This document shows, in pieces, positions 13,252 to 25,787 of a stretch of DNA of 64,000 nucleotides. The notes under the pieces were generated by a model. The model ran no database searches and was not told the DNA's origin. It worked only from the letters and a program-made list of their open reading frames with translations. The stretch lies in assembly GCA_024699855.1 (NCBI GenBank), contig JAMPIQ010000001.1:15624001-15688000 (forward strand), in the 5' to 3' direction. Each line of letters begins with the position of its first letter. Within the stretch, counting starts at the first letter, position 1. A program made the translations under genes and the position numbers. The stretch comes from Aphelenchoides besseyi. Lineage: Eukaryota > Nematoda > Chromadorea > Rhabditida > Aphelenchoididae.

Positions 13252-16200
13252 TTACAACATTGACGTGCTCATATAAGCCGCAACCAGATCGTACACGAAA
13301 CCATATTGTTCCTAAGCATAACTCGGATTCAATTGACCACTAAATGTTGCTTACCAGTTTGTTGAACATCAACGGCCGTTGTAGTTGCAAGTTTTTCACC
13401 GTTTGGAAGACGTCGATCATTCGCTCTGATTTCAACCGTTCCAACAACAAACAAACACAACAAAATAGTCCCGTTTCTGTTGACCCATTTCTTAACAATA
13501 AGTTTAGCGGGTTATTTTGTATGCTGAGCCTACCGACAATGAAGAACAATCGGACCGGCGTCGGGAATGTTCGTTTGACGCTCCAGAACATCGGCAATCA
13601 GATCGAGAAATCCGGAGATGTTTTTTGATGTTCGAATTGCGTACTGCAAAACCTCACGACCACGCGAAGAATCTTGATTCTGAAATCAACTTTACATCTT
13701 CTCTATTATTCGATCAATTACTTTGAAACAATAGTGAAGTTTCCGTAGCGTGAAGTTCGGTCGTCGTTCTTCGTTGACCAACTGTAAGATTAGTTCTTGT
13801 TTTTGGCCCAAATACTCGTTGACATTCGCATCTGCGGGCCAATACTGAACAACAACTTTAACAGTTCAGTTCAATTGGCAACTTACCTTTTCGGATCTTG
13901 TGAATGCCGACTCATCCGAGAGCATAACCATCGTATAGCAATTGTAGTCGTTTACCATTCGCCAAAAATCGAACACTGTTTCAGGACCCATGGGATCTTG
14001 AGCAAAAATAAACGGATAGAAATAACCCTAAACATATCGATCATTCAATTGTATTCAATTTAGTTTACCTTAACAAGAGATGCATTGATATAAGTGTTTT
14101 CGTTGCCAAGAAGTGGCTGTAAGATGACTCGATTAACGTCGTATGGTACTGCGTCTTCGAAACGATTTCGTTCTCTATTCTCTTCTTTTTGAGCCCACAA
14201 ACAAGATCGCGGTTTTTCTAATGACAACGCCAATCGATTAAACTCCTCTTCCAATAGAGACGAACGTTGAGGTTCTGGTGATTGACTGAAGAAACGATTG
14301 AATGATTAATCTTCCCTTTGAGTTTACCGAGTTTGTTTCTTGAATATACCGGAAGAGCTTGGCAGAGGTGAATTTGGAGGCGAGTAGGCCATTGGTTGAC
14401 GTAAACGAGAGTAATGATGTTGAAACTCAAAGGGAGTCATATCCGTTGAACCGAACAAATGCCATTCAGCCAACGATTTCCATATAAAAACGTACTGCTC
14501 GAGTGATTGCACCATCAGATTTCGTTGGGCTCGCAGTTTGCTTACACACCCAAAAATGTCGGCTTTGCCTTCAGCTGCACATTGATCGAGAACGTAGTCG
14601 ATGGCACAAAAAGTCCCTGTACGACCCACTCCAGCACTGTAACACAGACTAGTACCACATCAAATTGTTTTCTCACCTGCAATGTACAACCACAGGGTAA
14701 TTGTTATATTCGTCCATTTTGCGTAATTTGGACATCAAACGCATCAGTCCGATGGTGCATTCGGGAGCTTTGTAATCGTTCCAACTGGTGAAATGAAATT
14801 GAAGAACACGAATAGCATCTGCAACGAAGAAATGAAGACTTTAAAACAACTTCTTACCGTGACTTCGTTGACTGTGCGAAGAAGTCGGACGTTGAGTTGA
14901 GGTGCGTGCTGGCAAATTCGCGTAGTCGGAATCTGGACGTGGTGATGAAGTCGATTCGGAGCGTCGAGTTGGAGTTCGACGAGGTGATTCGGTGGAGAAA
15001 GAAGTTCGGGAGTAGTCGGGAGACAAGAGCGGACTTTGAGGTTGCGATTCACGAGACGGCGACTTTGAATGAGCAATTTGTGGTGATGGAGCAGATAGCG
15101 GCCGTACAACCAGTTCTCGTACCGTGTAGTCGGCATGGTACGAACAATCAACGTTGTGAATTTCGAAAGCATTGGCAACAATCATCTGAAAACCAAAAAA
15201 CGTCAACTTCTTGAATGTTCGAGTCCTACGGGCTGAGAATCGTCGTCATGAGGCCAATACATTGCACATTGATCTCGTCCGCGTTCTCGCAGATTCGTTA
15301 CCATCACAATGATACGACACTGTTGTTCGTAGATCATTCGCCAGAAATCCCCGACCGTTCCATCCAACGGTCCTTGAGTGGCAATGAACGTCTTTTGATT
15401 GTTGTAACCCTACGAAATCGTCGAGATCACTTTTCTGACTACTTACTTTAATGAAATTGCCGTTCACATAATCGGAGCCGGGAATCTGTGAGATTTCGTT
15501 CAATTTGACTCTCGTCTCGTCCATCGCCTTTATGTCGTTGTAGCGGTTTTTACGCACATTTTCCGGTCGATCACTTGCGGTGTTCGGTGCACTTTTGTTG
15601 CGAGGCAGAGCCTCGAATTCGGCGTTGAAGAGGAAGTCGGAGTCCTTGTGTCGAATCACGTACTCGTTAGGCAGATCGTCCACCGGAATCGGATTGAACG
15701 TTTGTTTGATGAGCGTATGATCCTTTTTCATCAAACATACCGTGGAGATGAGTCCCTTTCTGAAACGAACAGTAAAAGCGAGAAGACTCGATTGACCTTT
15801 TCAAACGTTCCAATCGACTTTCGTTTTCTTTATTCTCGTCCTCCATTCTCTACGGTAGAGAGGGAAAACTGTTTTCGGATTCCCGACGAACGAAAAGACT
15901 TTTTGGGGGCAAAAATTTCTCTCAGACCCTCTTTCGTCAACAAAATTAAAGACCTCCTGTTGGTCAGTTTGTACTAATCGGAATTGTCTCTTAAGACGCA
16001 CAGGTGATTCGCGGAAACGATCTTTTCAGCAGCTGGAATTTCGGCCCACGCCTCGGCGTCTGACTGACTAATTGAGCTCGGAAACTTTTTTCTTCAAAAA
16101 CACTTCGAAGGTTCGTTGAAGCGGAAGTATTTTCTGGCCAAAGATTAATTTTTGATCCCAACTTCCCCGAAAGCCGTCTGTTTACGCAAAGTAAATTAAA

Positions 16201-19003
16201 CTCGGCGGTTTCATCGCTCAGCGCGAATGCGGTTTTCTCGCGTCATTCTTGCGAAACAAACTTTCGACAATAAGCAGAAGATTAATCATCTCGTGGAGTT
16301 GAACCCCCGCCTACGTTTTGAGATTAGTGAAAGAAAACCCACTTGTACAGAAAATAGACCACCGATGCAATGGCCAAAATGATCATGAGAACGAGAAAGA
16401 TGCTGATGAGAATCATCGGTAGAGCGGAATCCGTTAAGTCTGTGGGCTGCAAGATCACGGGTTTGAAGTAGTTGGAGAAACCGTATTTCTGAAAACAATC
16501 ATCAGCACTCGGAGTTGTGCAATCGTTGCCTACGGGATCCAATGAGGTCAACAGTTGCCGTTTTTTGCGTCCACCGAAACGACGAGCTTCAGCAGCAGTT
16601 AACGTGGCGCTGATTTCTTTGCGACCTCGTCCACCGACTTTGGGTCGTCCACGAGCCAAGGCGGCCGGAGCTTGAAAATGCGGAGTTTCGGAGATTACCG
16701 TCGGTCTCATTCGCCGTAAGTCTCCGGTCGGCTGTTGTTGAAGTCCGCGATCTCTATCGACTCGTGCAATCAAAAAACCCGTGTATTTCAAGTCGACGGC
16801 CAAGGCCGCGTCGTTCGGTTTGTAACGACTTAAATACAAAACATTGCACGGCTCCACTCCTCCTGCAAAAGCTCTCAGTAATCAATTGTCTTGAAGTATT
16901 GATTGCTATGTCTGTCCGTTTTGGTGTCTGTAGACATTAACTAACCTTTTGGATCGCCATCACCGATTTGCGTTTCAACCGGAAACTCCAAATACGATTC
17001 GGCAATGTAGGCGAAATAACGATTGTTTTCGACAGCCGACGAATGCAAGTTGTTATGTAGAGCTTTGTCGTACGTGTCCATAACGATCAATTCCGGTGCT
17101 GGAAGTGAGTTAATGGATGTGTTGGCAGGAAGTGGAACAATAGCCAAATAGTAACAGGCGATGGGACCGTTCAATTCGTTTGGTTGTTTCACAAATCGAA
17201 GACCAAACGAAGAGCCGTTGGTGCGTGCTAATGTTTGCGGTGGTTCGATGTGTTCCGGTTCAGCAAAATCCATAACACATTGTCGTTGAAACGAAACGCC
17301 CTCCGATCTTCCGGCTTTTGTTTCTGCCCATATGGTTGCCGTATAGTTGCGATTCGGCTTGAGTGGACCGTATTTGCAGGCGTAAAAATTATGGAACATT
17401 TGCGGGTCAATGGCGTTCTGATCTTGACCGTCGTAGTTGGAACAAATGTCCACTCCAGGCGGCAAATCGTCGACCATTTCAACGGGCGAATTTAGTGATT
17501 GTTGATAGCGAATACGACCTTTCACTTGGACCTGAAATATAATACGTCGATTGTTGTTGCTTTTGTGACTGACAAAGTAACGAGTAATGTGTCCTCTGGT
17601 CCAACGTGGTGGTCTCCACTCAATTTCGCAAACTTGTGTTCGACCGTTTTCACCGTTAATTAGTCGAATGTCTTCGAGATCGGGTGGATCGGGAGCTGAA
17701 ATAATCGTCTTGAATATTAGTAGATCAGTTGACTTGCCTCCCTCGTTCGTTTGAAACTGTTCGGTTAATTTGAAGGGATCCGACTGTCCATCAACGACAG
17801 TAACAAAAAGAGTGTAGGGAGTTGCGGGAATTAAGTTCTCGATGACTACCGGCGATTTGGCATTCGATTTCCTCCAAACACGCGTCTTTCGATCACTTCT
17901 ACGAAACAACCTAGAAGGAAACAATCACTCGTATTGTTCAACGAAGCCACTAACTCCAAATCGATCTTCAGCATCGGTCCCTCGTGCGTGCCCCAATGGA
18001 TTGTTGCCGAAGTTGAGTTCGGACTGATTGTAACATTATGAATCGTTCTAGGTGCTAAAATCAAAACCAAGATAAGTACGTAGTCACGAACGAAAACTGA
18101 AAAAGACAGAACGACAGAAACAATCACACCAACGAATCAACACACCACTTTTCAAGTCTTACAACCAACTACTCACTTGTGGTTTGAAAGGCAACGATTT
18201 TCTGTCTTTTATGTCGAATTCGGTCCGTCGGATTGAATTTAAACGGAAACTCACTTTTAACTACGAACTCCATTGAAGTGTTCATCGTTTTGTATTTCGC
18301 ATTCATCGGTTGAACAATGCAACTATAAAGGATGCTTCGAATCGAAGATCGCTCGAACTCACGTATAAGTCCCGCTATCCGACGGCTGAACATTGTGCAA
18401 CGTCAGTGACCAGCAGGTGGGAACCGTGAAAAGTGTGTCGATGTCTCGGGAGAAGTTGTCGTAGGGACTTGATGTTGATTCCCGTTTTCGAGTTCCATTT
18501 TGAACGAAATAAACGCCGTTTTCCGCAATGTAACCTCGAGGATCCAAGTTGACACAACAGAAGATGGTCGTTATGGTGCCCTTATAGGCGGAATCCGATG
18601 GTGAGGCCAAAAGCATCGCGTTCAGGTCGCGTTTGTCGCAACGCATTGGCAACATCGATTTGAAGCCCGCAATCGCCGGCTGTACGGGAATCGGATCGAA
18701 GATGGGCGGACAAATGCAACGCTTCTGATAACAAATCGGCGCTGCCAGATCGTATTTGCGGGTGTAGATCTCGCCCATCGTTGCACAACTCAAGTTCTTT
18801 TCGGCAACACATTGAACGGGAACATTCAACGGACACGAAGAGGAGCACATGCAACGTCCAACTCCCAACTCATCGCGCACACAAACACCGCCAACCACAC
18901 AATCGTTCTGATCCAAACAATACGGAACCCCGAGCTGATTGGCTTTCAACGGCGCTTGTCCGGTGACCATGGAGGCGAAGACGAGGAACAGGAAGAGCGC
19001 CAT
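13252..19003 (-). CDS. Receptor tyrosine phosphatase, Ig/FN3 ectodomain, two PTP domains (CLR-1-like)
   Basis: Signal peptide [15 protein letters not shown] at 19003 is chosen over an upstream ATG because CCCAACAG precedes it. Then come a Cys-rich region, an Ig-like segment ending SDSGTYT, FN3-type modules (18.1-17 kb), a basic GRKKRQ site, and one membrane helix ([20 protein letters not shown], 16.45-16.33 kb). After a roughly 0.55 kb intron comes D1: [33 protein letters not shown], a Ser/Pro/Arg-rich insert (15.06-14.87 kb), SWNDYKAP in the WPD-loop position and intact [12 protein letters not shown]2 follows ([21 protein letters not shown]) but its signature reads [10 protein letters not shown], lacking the catalytic Arg. 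Ig plus FN3 plus tandem PTP matches nematode CLR-1, a negative regulator of FGF receptor; orthology is inferred. Confidence 0.85.
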
Positions 19004-20556
19004 TAATTCATCTGTTGGGCTGCGTTTCCTCCGCGAACATTTCCAGTCGGCAAAAAATTGCGCCGTAATTTCTGAAAACCTTTGGATTCTCAAAAACGTG
19101 CGTGTGGTCGAACGGCCGCCGACGCAACACGACCGTTCGAAGCGATCGACCGGAAGTGGCGAGAAGACGATTTTTGCACGATGAGGACAATAACCGATGA
19201 GCGCAAATATTTTTCATGAAACGCCCGTCCGTGTGTACGAAACGAACGGCAAAAACCAATCGGAGATCAGAAGCAACAAAAAATGTTTCGTTGATAAAAA
19301 TTTTTCGAATTCTTCAAAAATGGCAAAAAACAAATTGCTTGACCGCAAAAGACGGTTTTCGTGATCACGGAGGAGATTGGCAAAAAAAAGACCGAAAAAA
19401 TTCTGTTGATCGACTCACGCCTTTCTCTCCGGAAAATCGGCGTCGCGCCACGCTTTACACAACGTGAACGACGCAACGAATTTTTTGTGTAAAATCGAAA
19501 CCCGCAATTCTCGAGCGTCTCGAAAACTTGCCAAACGAAAGTATGCAAAGAACAAACAAACGCGAAATCGACGTTTCGATTTCCACGGACAAATCGGGCG
19601 GTGCCGAAGATAAAGATCGTCGGGAATCTTGGGGCGACATCGGAAGTGTCCATTTGCATGTTTCTGTGTGGCAACAAAGACGCAGAGACCACGAGGGAGG
19701 AGGCCGAAGAAGCGCCGTGCGTGTGGATGGTCACAACATGCGCGCTAAAGATGACCACCAAGTGGACAAACGAGTAATCTCTTTTTCGCTACAAAAAATT
19801 GGACCAAATTTCATGATCACGCGAACCGCCCGTCTCTCTTCGCCAGCGTCAATAAAACTTTCGTCTCCCAAACGGTGCTAAAAATAAATTGGTCATTTTT
19901 CGGCCTACTGATTTTGAGAAGCGGCAAAAAAGCGTAGGAAAGCCGAGAGCGAACAGCTGCCGCGATGAAAGGTGCGCAGACTGGTGAGTTGGCGATCTCT
20001 AGAGGACGAAATCGAGCGATTTGATTGGCAGCTTTTTCGTGTCGTTTTAAGTGGACGATGGGGGGGCGCAAACTGTATCGAATATGCGAATTGAAAGCAA
20101 AAAAGTGCAAAACGAAAACTTCGCGCGCAATCGATCGGAAACGGCGAGATGAGTTTTAATTGAGATAAAAAAGGCACGTCGTTTTCGGATGGACGCCGTC
20201 GCACTGACACACCCAAAGTGCGTAAAACTCTCGACTTTTGTTGTAAATTTTTCAGCCGCCGCAAAAACAAATCAACTTTTCGCCTCAAACGCAAAAAGAA
20301 CAAAAAAATTTCGGAACGCGACCGCCGGAAATGCGAATCGGAAACCGAAACGTCCAACCGGCTATCGAATTGCCGTTGATCAAAAACGAAAAGATTTCAA
20401 ATTGTTTTTTGCGTTTCAATTCGTTCTCATAATTTCGATTCGTTTCTTTGCGTTTTTGGCATTTCGAACGAAAAAACGGATTTTTGAGTGAACGGCCCGC
20501 AGATTCGCGAAAAATCGATTTGTTTTCGCACCTTTTGCACTGATTTTTTCCAGCAA
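19004..20556. promoter_or_regulatory. Bidirectional upstream region of receptor PTP and FYVE gene
   Basis: 1.55 kb between head-to-head genes, rich in TTTTTCG/CGAAAAA-type runs. Long overlapping open frames on both strands show no recognisable motif and appear to be compositional. A TTTTTTCCAG acceptor at about 20.55 kb sits 3 nt before the FYVE gene ATG, so part of this region may be outron sequence removed by trans-splicing. Confidence 0.4.
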
Positions 20557-23500
20557 ATGGCTCTGCTTCCCGACATGGATTCGTTGCTGGATGGACTGGA
20601 GGAGAAGATCAAAGAAGATCAGAAAATTCAGCAGCCAAAAAGCACGCTTCGACCTTCGATTTCTCCATCCGATCATTTGGAAGTCAAAGCCGATGGTGAG
20701 TAATCAGTTTTTTTCGATTCATTTGTTTTTAGTCGTGGATTCGGAGGCTTCATATCAATCGAATGGTGTCGCTGAAGTGCCCGTGGATCCCGAATGGCCG
20801 ATAGTGAATTTGGCCGAAGATTCGTTTATTTCGGAGCCTCTTCCTGCTCCCGTTTCCGAAACGGCCACCACGCACGGCGAAGCGGAGTTTGAGGCGACAA
20901 ATCGCGAAGATGTTGAAGTTTCCATCGCAGTTGTGGAGTCAGAGAAAATCGACCTGCGAATCGAATGTCCGGAAACAACAAATGAGGTTGAAGCGCCCGT
21001 TGAGTCCACTCAAATTGAATCAACTGATCCTCCAGTTGATCCCACGGTCACAGAAGAAACAAACCAGGAACCTGGTGATGAAATTGAAATGAACAAGGAA
21101 TCTGACACAATCAGAGAATCTCCTCTCATTGAAGACCAAGAAATCGAAGGTGAAAGTTCAAAGCCAGAAAGTGCAACAGAAACGAATGGTAAGATCAAAG
21201 TTTTTTTGATGATTGTCGATGTTTTCAGAACCTGAAGTTGCACAGAATTACGTTTTGGATCACACGGCTACTGAATTTCTTTTGGCAGAAGCAGATCGAA
21301 TTCTCGCTGAAGCTGCTCGGGAGTCTGAAACCAACGAAGAAGAAGTTGAAGGACCAATTGAGCAGCCAGAATACTTAGTTGAAGAACCAACTGAACAGCC
21401 AGAAGAACAACCAGCTGAACAGTCAGAAGAACAAGCAGAAGATGTGAAGCAGAAAAGGTCGGTGATTTTGAGTACACACGCGGTTGGAAATGTTGGAACC
21501 GATTTGCGGTTGACGGAAAGTGAGTTACAATTGGGAAAAGTAAGTGACTCGGAATCCATTAGTTGAGCTATTCACTTTAGACCAAACCCATTTGGATCAA
21601 AGACGAGGATTGCAAAAAGTGCATGTTGTGTACGAGCAAATTCACGATAGTCAACAGGCGACATCACTGTCGTTGTAAGTTCAGAATTCGATGCGAGAAT
21701 GAGAAAGATTTCCAGGTTGTGGTCGAGTGCTCTGCGCCGACTGTTGTGCCATTCGAAGACAACTTCCGTACATGCAAGTCGACGAGAAACGTCAACGAGT
21801 TTGCGCGCCGTGTAATTCAACTTTGGATCGAATCGAATTATACGAGAAAACGATGCAAACTGCGGATTCAGACAATCAACCTGCAAAGTAATCTGAGTTT
21901 GATGCTGCCACTAATGTTGTTAACCCTATTTCAGCGATCAATTGAATGCTGAATCATCAGTTTCAAGTCAACAAACAGCAGTCAATTCAACAACAGCAAC
22001 GGCTTCGTCAAGTGGATTCTTTCAACGAAAAAAGTCGGTTCTCAAACGCTCCAAAACAGAACCCGAAGAGTCGAGAGACCAAACTCATCCATCGACATCG
22101 ACAGAAATCGTCGAAACTCGGCGGTCTGTGAAATTTCTTGACGGAATTGCACCGGGAGATGACTCCGGAACAACAATCGTTTCTTCTGCTCCAACAACCG
22201 GAATTCTTTCTGCGCGACGGTCTTCGGCTCGAAGCTCAAAAGTAAAATTGGACCTTTTTTCGTCGTGATTTTGTTTTTTCAGCCAAATCGAAGCTCTCGA
22301 AGAAGTCGCGAGGTTTTGTGCGAAGAAGAATGCAGAAATCTACAGGCACGTTGGTTCTATCGTTTGGTCGACCCGCTGACCGATGAGCTGGTTCCGTAAG
22401 TGCAAGAGCAAAGAAACAACCTTTTCGCTTGCCATTTCAGTTGGAATCAAGATGAATTGTTCGAGAGAGTTGCTTCCCAACGTCCAGTTCGTTTGGTTCT
22501 ACGGCGCAATTTGTCCGTTCAATTTCAATTCATTGAACTGCAAGGACGCAAAGTTTACTCAATTTACACAATCGGATTCAACGCTTTGGGTGTCTGCGAG
22601 TTGGTTTTGGTGCTTGAGAAGCGGCCTGAAGATCCGGAAACATCCATTCCGTCTGCATTGATTCGCTCCTTCACTCGTTACGCCGACAATTGTCTTCGAC
22701 CAACCACAAACTCACTGGACGATCGCAACGGAATTCGTCAATGTGCTGAACGAATGGCGTCGATACACATGTTGGAGGAAACAGAAACTGAAGGTCACGA
22801 TGCTGTAGCTATTCTCTGGCATTCATATCAGAATCAAAACATGAGCCAAATTCCCCATCCACTTCATATCTTTCGTATTGGTACTTTTGTACGTCGATCC
22901 GAATTGCCGTACGTTCAATCCATGCCATCGCGCTTTTTGTACAGATTGGGACAACTTAGTTCAAGTGGGTCAGATTCAGTCTTACCGATAGGCTCTTTGC
23001 AGCATATCCGATGCCCGTAATCAATCGAATTGATCGTGAGCCGGCATTCGCACCATTCAACGACATAAACGAGTTGATTAATGCAACAATTTTGACAATG
23101 TTCCACGACTTTCGGCATGCAACTTACCAGTTACCGCACGTTTCCGGTTCCTATGCGTTGATTACCGACCGACAAACGCGAATTTGTCTTCCGACTTGGG
23201 CACATCAACAAGTTTGTTTTCTTTCACTTTTTTAAGTTCATTTCCTGAGTTTTTAGGTGAAAGAAATCGTGAATTCGAACACCAATCTGTTGGCCTGGGG
23301 AATGGATTTGAGTTATCAGGCCGACAGCGTTCTCACCGTCGAAAGAGTTTCGAATTCGTTTGCAACGCGCGTATTTCAACGTGCGACGACTCGAGAATGT
23401 AAATTCGATTGCATTTGCAAGCAGTGGTATCTTTGCTTTTCAGCGATTGGTGCGGCTTTTGCTGCTTTCAGCACCGGTCACAAGGGAAATGAAAACTCGT

Positions 23501-24340
23501 ATACTCAAACGTTGGTTGAAGACGGAGTAGTGATTCGACTGTCTTCCGATCAACTGGAATTGTTTGCCAAACGTTTGACTGCGGGCGAAGATTTTCATAT
23601 GCGAACAGAAAAAGGAAACGAATTGGATGTGACTTGGATTGAAGATCACATCTTGACTTCAAATGGCTCACTTCAATCGCCCATTGATGGAATGGATCTA
23701 CGGGTTTGTTCGGAAGAAATCGAATTTGACCGATCAGTTCTTAGGGTTTCTATCAATATGGATTGTTGTTGAATCGGGCTTCGTATGCCAATCATCCGTT
23801 TGTCACGATGCGAAACAAAGCACTTCGATTGGGCGCCGTGATCAGTTTGAATCATCAGCGGATGGACCCGCAAATTCAGTCGCAGTTCTTCGACGCGTGT
23901 GAGCAATTGACCAACATTTTGCGAAGTGGATTGGAACATTTCGTGCAAATGCTTCTGAGTTTGGATATAAAGTAAGTGGTGGGATGCATTGCGATCGAGA
24001 CAATTGTTTCAGCCAAATTTGTGTGCGTATTTTTGCTGGCAACGATCGTGTGGGCTACGAGCTGGCGCCATGGATTGGACTCGAAGATGCCTACGACTCG
24101 TATTTGAAAATCTTGGGCGAAACCGTAAGGCCGATTGGCAGATGCCAATGATCGAGTTCCTTTCAGATGCTTCCACAACTCTACCAGTTAACAGCGCGAG
24201 CTTCCGTTGATTTTCGCGTCGAGTTGCACTTGCCGATTATTTCTATTCGAGCGTTGGATCAAATGGAAAGTTCAGAACGTGAAAACGTTCAGCCAACCGA
24301 ATCGGGTGATCAGACGAGTGCCGTTGAATCAACGAGTTAA
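20557..24340 (+). CDS. SARA/endofin-type FYVE-domain protein (ZFYVE9/16-like)
   Basis: Start MALLPDMDSLLDGLEEK immediately follows a CCAG acceptor. An acidic, Glu/Pro-rich N-terminal half (including QPEEQPAEQSEEQ repeats, 21.3-21.45 kb) precedes the FYVE zinc finger: WIKDEDCKKCMLC, RRHHCRCCGRVLCADCC (split by an intron at 21.67-21.71 kb) and VCAPC. The basic RRHHCR motif binds PtdIns3P on early endosomes. After a Ser-rich linker comes a long conserved C-terminal domain as in SARA/endofin (DUF3480): ICLPTWAHQQ, VTMRNKALRLGAVI, WIGLEDAYDSYLK. SARA proteins recruit receptor-regulated Smads to TGF-beta receptors. Domain order and length fit this family; the Smad-binding segment was not identified. 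Confidence 0.88.
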
Positions 24341-24446
24341 AAACGACTACCGGTTCGAAATTGTTTACGCGATAAGATAAATCTGTTTTTTAAATTCAAA
24401 TTGACTAGACACTTATAATCTCTCCGTAATCAAAATGCCCGTAGAA

Positions 24447-25415
24447 TTAATCAGCTGGCGACGATTGAGATGGGTCTGACGGGTTGTTGTTTGCGGCAGC
24501 CTGAGCTCGAGCTAACGCTTTTTTTTGATGTGTTTGTGCTCTTCTAATCTGATTTCTTTCGTGGTGTTGCACTCGTTTTGCCACCATTCTGAAGAGGATC
24601 GAAAGTAAAAAACGACAATCCAACAAGTACTCACTTTGTTTCTTCTTTGCAGATATCAATTTGCATTTTCAATCGTGCCACTTCGTCAGCTAGTGCTCCA
24701 TTTTTCTACAAACAGAAATAAATGAGTTTGAAGTGTTTGTTCGCTTACAAAAACTAATGCTCGAACTGTTTTCCTTAAGTGCATGAATTTGGTTAGATAG
24801 GCACGTTCTTCTTGGCAACGTAAACGTTCGACTTCTTGTTGTTTCAGTTGACGAGCTCGTTGTTGTTGTGCTCGTTGACTGGTTGATGGCCTTTTACGCT
24901 TTGCTGTTGTTGAGATTGTTGGCGATTGGCTAAAATTTATCAGTCAAAAATTCAAATTCTCTAGATCTTACGGTTCCTGTGAAGCCTTGACAGCGGCCAT
25001 AACAGACGGTGCCGAAGCGACTTTAGGCGGCGGCATCAACAGATGACTCGGGTCCATTGGTCGTGTGATCACGATATCCATTGGCTGTTGCGTGGGAGGT
25101 TGTGAAGCGGTCAAACGTTCGGCCTCGGCCGAAGTTGATGGCGACTGATAGGCGTTATAAGGCGAAGTCGGAGCGGTTGATGGCGAGGCAACGGAGTGAA
25201 GACGATTTTTGGCCGACGAAAAACTACTCAGCTGCGGAGACAACAAATCGCTGACTGGCTGAAATGCACTAGTTATTCAACTGACAGTTAACTCGGACAA
25301 AAGCAAAAAGTAAATCGAAACTCACCGGCAATCCACCGGTCGACGGACCGCGACGATAAAAATTTTGATTGGTACCCGAATTTGTTGCCATTGACTCAAT
25401 TCGTTCCGATAGCAT
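24447..25415 (-). CDS. Coiled-coil nuclear-type protein, possibly TBRG1/INO80E-like
   Basis: About five exons. The N-terminus (MLSERIESMATNSG...FYRRGPSTGGLP) and middle are Ser/Pro/Thr-rich and low complexity (SPSTAPTSPYNAYQSP; MDIVITRPMD). A basic segment KRKRPSTSQRAQQQRARQLK could be a nuclear localisation signal. Then a coiled coil reads KFMHLRKTVRALVFENGALA and DEVARLKMQIDICKEETK, followed by a basic helix (RVQHHERNQIRRAQTHQKK) and a Ser/Pro/Asp tail. The coiled-coil pattern recalls the chromatin-associated TBRG1 and INO80E proteins, but this is from memory and short. The reading frame joins well through short introns, so the gene itself is likely real. A second ATG lies at 25391. Confidence 0.6.
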
Positions 25416-25787
25416 TTCTGCAACTCGACTGTTTAATCACAGGGCTTCAACGTCAAATTCGGTTGTTGTGTTGGGACGGGAAAATTCGACACGCGAAAAA
25501 TTGGATGCGACGATGAGGAGGAGCACGATTAAAATCATTGAAACTTTTTACTCAGTAAATTCGGTCGGCATCCGCGCCAATTTCCGCTCGGCCTCCTCGA
25601 CAAAGCCATGGCTCCGAAGCAGAGAACGAAGTCGAAATGCCAAACCGTCGACCGCCAATTCGAACGTCGATTTCCTTCGACTTCCCGGAAATACAAATGA
25701 GCTTGTGAATACAAAATCTGGTCACTGAATTGAATGTCATGACAACCAACGGGAATTTTATTTCAACAACAACAACAAAATTGACTT
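25416..25787. other. Intergenic
   Basis: 372 bp between the AIMP1 3' end and the start of the coiled-coil gene, both on the minus strand. Open frames on both strands here are short and motif-free. Confidence 0.5.

Noticed and set aside
16010..16320. Extra exon between the membrane helix and D1 of the receptor PTP
   Set aside because: Open frames are short and do not join in phase with both sides; treated as intron.
19010..20550. Long overlapping open frames on both strands
   Set aside because: No start context, splice sites or motifs; they reflect a biased composition in the divergent promoter region.
25560..25700. Short plus-strand ORF starting MAPKQRTKSKCQ
   Set aside because: 30 residues, antisense-side of a gene boundary, no partner exon or motif.
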